Assembly: GCA_946894095.1 (NCBI GenBank)
Contig: OX335665.1
Location: 8,132,001 to 8,196,000 of the forward strand
Reading direction: 5' to 3'
Length of the DNA: 64,000 nt
DNA from: Incurvaria masculella
Taxonomy: Eukaryota > Arthropoda > Insecta > Lepidoptera > Incurvariidae
This document shows positions 37,201-46,200 of the stretch, in pieces. Made by a program: the position numbers and the translations under genes. Below the pieces are notes generated by a model, which did not search any database, was not told the DNA's origin, and saw only the letters and a program-made list of their open reading frames with translations. Numbering within the stretch: position 1 is the stretch's first letter; every line of letters starts with the position of its first letter.

Positions 37201-40200
37201 TTAGACTAAAACAGCACATGGGAACTAGGTGCCATGTCAGGACCTTCCTTATATTGCTCGGCTACATTGAACTGGATGGAAAACACGGAAAATTTTCATT
37301 GCCTCTTCGACTATCGCTCAATCAATAAGATGGTACCAACCCTGGCGGGATTAACCCTACCACCTAGTAAGGAAGGGGACCTACAGTTTAACGTGGAATT
37401 GAAACCACCGCCAGCCTCAACGGTTGAAAATGGTCACCCATCCAGAACCTACCGAATCGAATCGAATCGCAAAGCGTCGCAACACTGGGCTACCTGGCCT
37501 TTATGAAGTACTTTGTGAACGACATCTTCTGGTAGCTTGTTCCACATTTCCACTGCTCTATTCGACAGGAAGTGTTGTCTCGGGTTTGTTGAGCTGACAG
37601 TGGCATTGAACTTTAGGCTATGACCTCGGAGATGACTATTTGAGATGAGGTTCTGCAGTTCTCGACAGTCTTAATACTCATTGAGAATCTTGTACCATTA
37701 CACCTTATATGTCACTGGCCAGTGCAAAAATAAGCTGCAATTCTTCATTCAAAGCTGAGTATTGAGTGTAAAGTGCTCAACGGTCTCTGACTTCAAGCTC
37801 TGTGAACCGGCGTGATGGTGCTTCGCAGGCGGCGCGAACGGCACGGCGGCGCGCGCTCTCTGCCGGGTCGCGTCGCTGGCGCAGGAGCCACGCGTGTCCG
37901 ACACGCGGACGGCGGCGCGCCGCGCTCTCGCCGTGCTCTTCGACCGGAACCCGTCCGCGGTGAGTGGCCGTCTCTCCGTCCCTCCGTCGTCGTTTATCCG
38001 GCCGCGTAGCGAGGGAACGGAGGGATGCATTGTTTTTTTTTATTTTTTTTATTAGACAGGCAGCCCAGGCTAAATCATGTTCAAGTATGGTTATCACTTT
38101 TCATGTTTATAAGTTTTTTTTTGTCCTAATGGTAGTTCACTTACCCCTGTTTTCACCACCTCCCGTTACCTGAAATCCAATAGTTAACTTTCGGCTACAT
38201 TGCATATTTGTATGATGTAACCGAAAGATAACTTTGGAATGTTTGTAGCTGGAGGTGGTGGAACCGGGCGTTAGTCACTTCCTTGTATCTATGAATGTCA
38301 GTTTTGGTTATTAACACGGTCTTGAATTATTCTTACACATTTAATGAGTGTCCAAACGGTTTTTAAATTGGTTGTTAACATTATTTGCGTTGATTATGTC
38401 CTCGGGGAGTTTGTTCCAGTCCTCTACAACTGTGTTGCTAATGAAGTATTTGCGTACATTAGTCTTGTGCTCTGTTGTGTCCAGTTTCAAGCTGTGACCA
38501 CATAGTTGAGGGTTTTTGTTGAGGCTGAACAGCTCTCGCGTGGCTTGGCAGTTGTATTTGGTTTGCATCGAGAAGTGAGTGTGCCGACCGAACGACTCGG
38601 GTACCATGCTGGAGATATGGGAGGCAGCTTATCTGTCGTCCTGAGCTCCGGTACCTGTCCGGAGAGCAGGAGTAGACTGCAAACATCATACAAAGTACAA
38701 AACTCGCGAAATACTTCTTATTTTTGCTGTTACTATGACATTTCTAACCGCGCCATCTTCCGTAACTGCCAGAACTGGTTACTAAACTGAGCTTAATTTC
38801 AAGTTTTGCCTAGGCAGGCATGATGAAAACGTTACATTTTAACTATAAATTATGTAATGTCATTGTAAATAAAAAATAGCATTGATATTCATTGATTTGT
38901 ATTTAATGTATTCTCAAGTATGAATTGCAACGCCATCTGTTGACTTTTATAATCCCTATTCAACGCTTGTACGATGCGGAAAAACATGCATTCAACTGTA
39001 ACATGCTGCAGGCGACGGCGTTGCTCAACGAGCTGCCGCCCGACGTGCAGAGCGCGATATGGAACATCGTCAACACTCACGTCCGGAGAACGTCCAGCTG
39101 TGAGTTTATTTTTTTTTTGTAACTGGACATGGATGGGTGATACCAAACTGACCGTCAGTGATTAGCCTAACGCACCCCATGGGAACTAAGTGCCCTGCGA
39201 GGACCTTCCTCAAATCGCTCGGGTACATTGAACTGAATGGAAAACGTGGACAATTTGAATTGTCGCTTCGACCATCGGTCATTCAATGCAATGGTACCAA
39301 CAGGGCGGCTTAACCCTACGACCTAGTATTTAGACCTAGGATTTAGGGTCTCTCTCGGTCATCTATGGTCTTTACCATCGAAAATGCTCTTCGGAGCTGT
39401 ATATCGCTGTCCCTCCGCCACCTTTCTAACTTCGCTCAACGCTAAACAGAGAGAAAATGCACGAATTCACAATTGCAAAAATAAGAACCCACTGATCTTC
39501 CAGAATTCTGGATCCCTTATCTATGGGGTCGATAAATAATGGGATGAACTCCCTTCTAAGGTTTTTCCCCCAAATTACGATCTGGGGTCTTTCAAACATG
39601 ATGTGAAGAGGCACCTGGCCGACCGGCATGGTTTTTGCAGCCCCCTTGATAGTTAGAAAACCCATGGACGTCGTCGGGCACCTATACGTCCTGGCTTGCA
39701 CTAAACGTTCTGATAACGAAATACCCAACGGGGCGGGGATTTGGACCCAGACCTCTGATGGAAGACAAGTCCATCCGCCCCTGAGCTACGAGCTCGTGTA
39801 TATTGGTATTTGTTTATTAACGTGAACGTGTGCACGCAGCCGGCAGTGACAGCCCGCTGCGCGCGGTCAACTCCGGTGCGGCGCTCGAGGACGATGTTTA
39901 CTCGCGCATCAGGAAGACAACATCAGAGATACACACCTACACATCGCAGCACGCCAACGGTATGCTGAACCTCTGTCATCAGCCTAGGCTAATAAACAAA
40001 TGAACTAAGTAAAGATAAACCTGCAAAGGAATTTTAAATAATGGTATGGCTCCGTATATCTTTTTTCTAGTCCTTTCTCACTCGTTTCCTAGTCCTCACA
40101 TCACATCACATCATTTACATCGCATACTACACACGTATAGCTCCTCTCTATCTCTCCCTTTCACTAACTCTCTCCCAATCACTCCACCTTTCCTGTCCTC

Positions 40201-43200
40201 CATCATTCTTTCGTTACCAATTCGCTCTTCATATCCAAACCATCTTAACATGCGCTTCTCAATTCTCATCACTACATCTCCCGTTAGCCACCCAGCTATT
40301 GGAGCACTCGTCCGGTTCACTCCGAAAAGTTATGATTTCTTATTTTCACTTTCAGAGTGCGGCAACAATCACACATCTAGCAAGGACTCGGGCATCAGCC
40401 AGATGTCGGACGCGGCAATCTCGCAGCGGGCACTCAACGGTGTACACAATGGGCACCACTTGTACGTACTGTCAAGTCTTTATGGAACTCGTCATGGATG
40501 TGTATTATCACTCCTGATGTCATGACAATAGCCCAACACGCCGCATTTCCGAAGGAACTAGCTCGATGTTCCGAATTGCATACACAGCCAACACAGCAAA
40601 TAGAGTGAAATGTCCCGAATTGATCTTCTGGCTACAGCCACAAACGTCACTACCTCTTTCATCCAAATCGGAACAAATTTAACCTAACCTAACCTTACCA
40701 CATTGAAAATGCTTCATAAGTCTCGAGTGTGGGTATTCCAGGCCTAGAATTGTCTAAGTATACTAATAAACGGTGAAAGGCCAGCATTACTTTAGAATAC
40801 AATTTTGTGCACTTCGATCAGAGGACTAGAGATAAACACGTTTCCTGATAATTCTATGACAGCTCTTTGACAGCGTATAGGGCGCAAATTCTCTCAACAG
40901 TGTGCGCTTTGTACGATCTGTCTGCGGTCTAGAGTCACGTCCCTTATATGGATAATGTTAACGGCAGTGAATATGAACAATTCGAGACGGTCTTATAGTT
41001 GCTTTGCAATGTACGCATTAAGGAACGCACTGTACGTGACATGCCTTTTAGTCTATCCTCCCGCAGAAATACTTCTTACCTTGCAAGATACGTGAACGGA
41101 GCCTGTAGTCCTAGTTGTCACATAGATAACTCCACTTTCGAAGATTAGCGTTATGAGATAACCCCCAAAATCACACAAAATTGTACCATGCATCTATAAC
41201 TGCATCATGCTCTCTGAAATGGCAGGGATCTGAACATGCGCGCCGCGTCGGCCGACAGCTCAGAGGACGCGAATAGCACCAAGGAGTCGTCGCCGACTCC
41301 GGCGCATCGAGCCGATATCTCGCGGGACCACATGTGAGTTTAAATCTAAATATTTTTGCGGTTTCGCCTCTTCCCACTAGTTAGCCACCCCCGTATCTAT
41401 GTAATAGGCCAAACGACCCTTTGTTATAGAGAACAGGTTGTATAGCAGAGTGTTTGTCCGTTGCAGCGACAGTTTCTCCGTGCTGACCGACGCGACGATG
41501 CACGAGCGGAGCACGGTGCGCCAGTACGACGTTGACAGCGAGGGATTCATCGTCACCAAGAGTTAGTTTATTGTTATTTCTTAGGAGGCGTATTCACCCC
41601 GCCGAATTTGTTGCGCAGTAGTTCGAGGTCGTGGGCATATGGGTTGGGAGAGGAAAACAGGAGCTCACGAGACCTCGTGTTGCGAAGGTGTTGGCTGGCT
41701 GAAGAGTGCGGTCGATCTCGGTGGTACTCGTTTCTTGCGAAGCACTTCACGGCCACTACAGCACTCACAAAACAACCCTCAAAGACACGTAGACTATCCG
41801 AAAACTAAGAGCCGCGCAAAAACATGTCCTTTTTAGCCAACAAAACATGACTCGCTCCCAGGTCGCCTGTCTGACATAGTCACAGACTATTGAACTTAGT
41901 GACAATGGGAAAACTATATTTCAATCCGGCCAAATCCAAAACTAAAATAAATAGTGAAAAACACTGGCCGATTTTGATAAAAACTAATAAGATGCTAATT
42001 TCATAATACTAATTCTAACTAAATGATATTACTACTTAACTAAATGAAAACATTTTTTTTGATAAAAAAAAACTAAAGAACGTATGAACCGGCAGAGGGC
42101 ATGCGTGAGGAAGACGTGATCGCGGAGCTCGGCCGGCTGGACAAGTGGAGCGAGCCGTGGGAGCGCTGGGAGCACCTGCTCTCGCAGCTGCACGAGATCA
42201 TCAAGTACGGCGACTGCCGCAAGCCGCTCGACAACTTCAAGTGAGTCCGCCTGTAGATAGAAGAGTGTGTGTACCAGCAGAGGGCATGCGCGAGGAGGAC
42301 GTGATCGCGGTGCTCGGCCGGCTGGACAAGTGGAGCGAGCCGTGGGAGCGCTGGGAGCACCTGCTCTCGCAGCTGCACGAGATCATCAAGTACGGCGACT
42401 GCCGCAAGCCGCTCGACAACTTCAAGTGAGTCCGCCTGTAGATAGAAGAGCGTGTGTACCAGCAGAGGGCATGCGCGAGGAGGACGTGATCGCGGTGCTC
42501 GGCCGGCTGGACAAGTGGAGCGAGCCGTGGGAGCGCTGGGAGCACCTGTTCTCGCAGTTGCACGAAATCATCAAGTACGGCGACTGCCGCAAGCCGCTCG
42601 ACAACTTCAAGTGAGTCCGCCTGTAGATAGAAGAGCGTGTGTACCAGCAGAGGGCATGCGCGAGGAGGACGTGATCGCCGAGCTCAGCCGGCTGGACAAG
42701 TGGAGCGAGCCGTGGGAGCGCTGGGAGCACCTGCACGCAGCTGCACGAGATCATCAAGTATGGCGACTGCCGCAAGCCGCTCGACAACTTCAAGTGAGTC
42801 CGCCTGTATATAGAAGCGCGTGTGTACCGGCAGAGGGCATGCGCGAGGAGGACGTGATCGCGGAGCTCGGCCCGGCTGGACAAGTGGAGCGAGCCGTGGG
42901 AGCGCTGGGAGCACCTGCACGCAGCTGCACGAGATCAACAAGTACGGCGACTGCCGCAAGCCGCTCGACTTCAACTTCAAGTGAGTCCCCGCCGGCGCGC
43001 ACCTCCGGCCGGCGAGCGTTGCAAAGATGGGAGTCTGAACCGAAACTCGTTGGAGGGGGCGTAGCCAATTTTACATACAATGCGGAAGAAAATCATTTAT
43101 CACGACAGGTGGGGTCTAATTGAGCTCACCTAAAATATCTGTCAAAGCTGTCAGATACATACTCGACGACACTTTCTTGCCAACAAAGTAGGAGAACCTT

Positions 43201-46200
43201 CGCTTCTTATATCCATATTTATTGTAGGCCAGGGGGCACATGAATAGCCGAGTTTGGTAATGGGGTATGGCATTTACATAATATATTACACCATTTCCCC
43301 GAGGGGTAGGCAGAGCCGATATAGTGGCATGATACAATCACAGAATACTTCTCTCGTTTCTTGGGAAGATCGCACCTCTTTATATGATGCTTCTCTTAGT
43401 TGAGGGTCTGGTTTCCGGCACAATTATGTCGCTCGTTTCATTAAGAAAAAAATACTGATTGACTTGTGACAATGTTTCAGGTTGATAATGCGGGTGTGCG
43501 TTGCGGCGATAACGAGTAGCGACCAGAACTCTGCCAACAAGGAGAATACGGACGCCGGTAGCAACGCCGCTTCCGTCAACTCGGGTCAGTGTCTGCGCTA
43601 AACGGATGATTCGGTCGACTCCACTGAACTAACCACTGTGAAACTTAATCCGCACGGCAGATATAGGTAGCGGCAACAAATTGTACCCACACTTGACACG
43701 ACTGTGTAGACGTCTTTTTTCCGGGTCTTATGGGGGGTGTGGATTGAGTTGTTCAGGGGGGTGGTTTCCTAACTATGGTTGTTATTGGATGATATACCCT
43801 GGTAGTAGGGTATATACTAAGTGGTAGGGTTTAAGCCCGCCCGGGTTGGTACCATCGCATTGGATAAAAAGATGGTCGAAGCGGCAATAAAAAACTGTTC
43901 GTTTTTTCCATACGGTTCAATGTAGCTGTGCTCATGAAGGGATGGTACCTAATTCCTTCGGCGATGTGGTGTATTGGGGATTATATCATATCCGTGTGGT
44001 ATTAGCCATCCATGTCAGGTTGCAAAAAACTATTCTCTTGGAACAAACTGCCACAAGAAGTGATCAGTGCTATAACAGTGAACGGGTTTAAAAACCAATT
44101 GGACAGTTATTTTAAATTTTATAAAAACAGATGTTAAATAACCAAATAGTGCACTCAACCAATGACATACACGCCTCAGCTTTAAGCTGCTAGTGTATAT
44201 AAATAAATAAATATTAATTATTTTAATTCGCCCTTTCTGATTCGATGACTTTTTTTGACACAAGTTGAATAGATCGTAGGGATGGACAGTCCGAGGACGT
44301 GATGCCACCGGCACAAATTGATTGAGAAACTGTACCGTGTGTCGCGCAGGCTTCGGCACGGCGCAGGAGCGCGCGGTGGCCGAGGCGGTGAAGGTGCTCG
44401 TGTGGCTGTGCCGGCGGCAGGAGACGCGCGCGCTCTGGCTCGACTACTTCGACCTGATCCTGCTGCGGCTGATCAACCTGTACGGGCTCGCCAACAAGGA
44501 GGTGACGCGCGCCATCGACGCGGGCATGCCGCACATCGCGCGCGCCGCGCCCGCGCAACAGGTACGGCCGGCTAGGCCGGGCGGGCCGCGATGCCCGATT
44601 TGCATTCACACGAGATTCGATTAGAGGCCGTGGGCCTTCACTGGAGCGAAAACGTCGAGGCGACTTAATTGAAACCTTCAAAATATTAAATGGACATTAT
44701 GACATACCTAACCTAACACTAAGACTTCGTGGACATTTTCTGAAACTCAATCATAATAGTTTCAATTCCAATCCGAGGAAACAGTTTCTGTCAAACCGTG
44801 TTGTGGAAGACTGGAACAAGCTGCCGGAGGAAGTCATAAGTGCTAGCTCAGTGAACAGTTTTAAAAACAATTTTGACAATCATGTAAAAATAAAAATAAA
44901 ACTATTTGTATTCTGAACACTTAAAATAAAAAAAAAAACAATGTGCACACAGGAGGCTCACTTGGTCTAATCATATTAAAGCAAAGAGAACAGATGCAAG
45001 TCTACAATATAAAGGCCTATACTGGCTACTGGGTAGAGACTCGTCACTTTCACTCAACAACAAAATAATGGTGTATAAGAGCATCATCAGACCTATCTGG
45101 AGCTATGGAATAGAACTCTGGGGGAGTGCGAGCAATTCTAAACTCGAAGTACTCCAAAGGTTCCAAAATATAGTGCTGAGAAATATAGCCAGAGCACAGT
45201 GGTTCACTCGCAACCAAGAAATACATGAATACCTAGAAATGCCAACGTTAAAGGAAATGGTAAAAAACCAGTGCACAAGTTACAAGAACAGGCTCGAAAA
45301 ACACACAAATAACTTAGCTAAAAGTCTATTAAAGACAAGTGACACTGTTTCCCGTCTGAATCGCTGGAACATCCTAGACCTGGACACGAGATCGTAGACA
45401 GCACCGATAGGTGTAACTGACCAAGGAATGATGCTTGCTGAAGCATCTCCTGCAAAAAAGAACCACCGGAAACCATCTGATTATGGCTCTGTGGAGCCGA
45501 TGGCAGATCCAAAAAGCAAAAAAAAAAAACTCAATCAGTGAAGTACACGCATCAGCTTGCAGCTGCTAGTGTATATAGTAATAATAATATAATACAGTAA
45601 TTCCATACGTGTATCATAGTAGGGGGCGGAGGCCATAGAAGGAATGGATCTGTGTGAGTTTATGGGCATTTATACGCATAAGGGTCTTCTAATGCATGAG
45701 TGCTCGTATCGGTCGGTGAACCCCACACAAGTCCTGTTTTATTGCAATTAATAAACGTCTAAACCTAACAAGGACTTCTCCTATATTAGAATGGCGATCA
45801 CATTCACCCTTGACGTCTCTTGCATTCTTGTGCCAGGCATAACCTCCAAGCCAGTCACTCAGCATGGATCATGAACTGCTCACAGTACCACTGTCTTAAA
45901 CTAGTCGCAATGCATGGCTAACTACATTGAAATACATACTGCTTCATGCCGTTGCGGTCCATTAAATAAGTGGTCCACAAATTGCCGTATGGCCGCATAC
46001 CCAAGCCTGTTTGCACATGTCAGTCTATAAGTCACTTAGGCTCGAGGCGGCTGGGGATTTTCGCAGTCGCCAGCGAGCGCTTTAGCAGGTCTTTCAAAGG
46101 TCTTTCTTTTAAACTACCATAGTTCAGTCATGTAAGTACATTTGCCGATATATTGAATGATTATTAAATTGGTTTCAGACATTCGCCCTGCTGAAGCCGG

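Larger units (their letters stand above)
42096..42980 (+). repeat. five-copy tandem array of CLASP exon 30 (185-bp period)
   Basis: Starts at 42096, 42281, 42466, 42651 and 42834: periods 185, 185, 185 and 183. Each unit is the 145-nt exon plus a 40-nt spacer that begins with the donor (GTGAGTCCGCCTGTA) and ends with the next acceptor. Copies are almost identical, so the array is young or gene-converted. Confidence 0.95.

Noticed and set aside
42241..42280. 40-nt spacers as true introns joining several exon 30 copies
   Set aside because: Too short for usual insect introns, and joining two 145-nt copies breaks the frame.
42452..43123. 223-codon + strand ORF across the exon 30 array, and antisense ORFs there
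   Set aside because: It reads through the tandem exon copies in the wrong frame, crossing splice sites and spacers; an artefact of the repeat.
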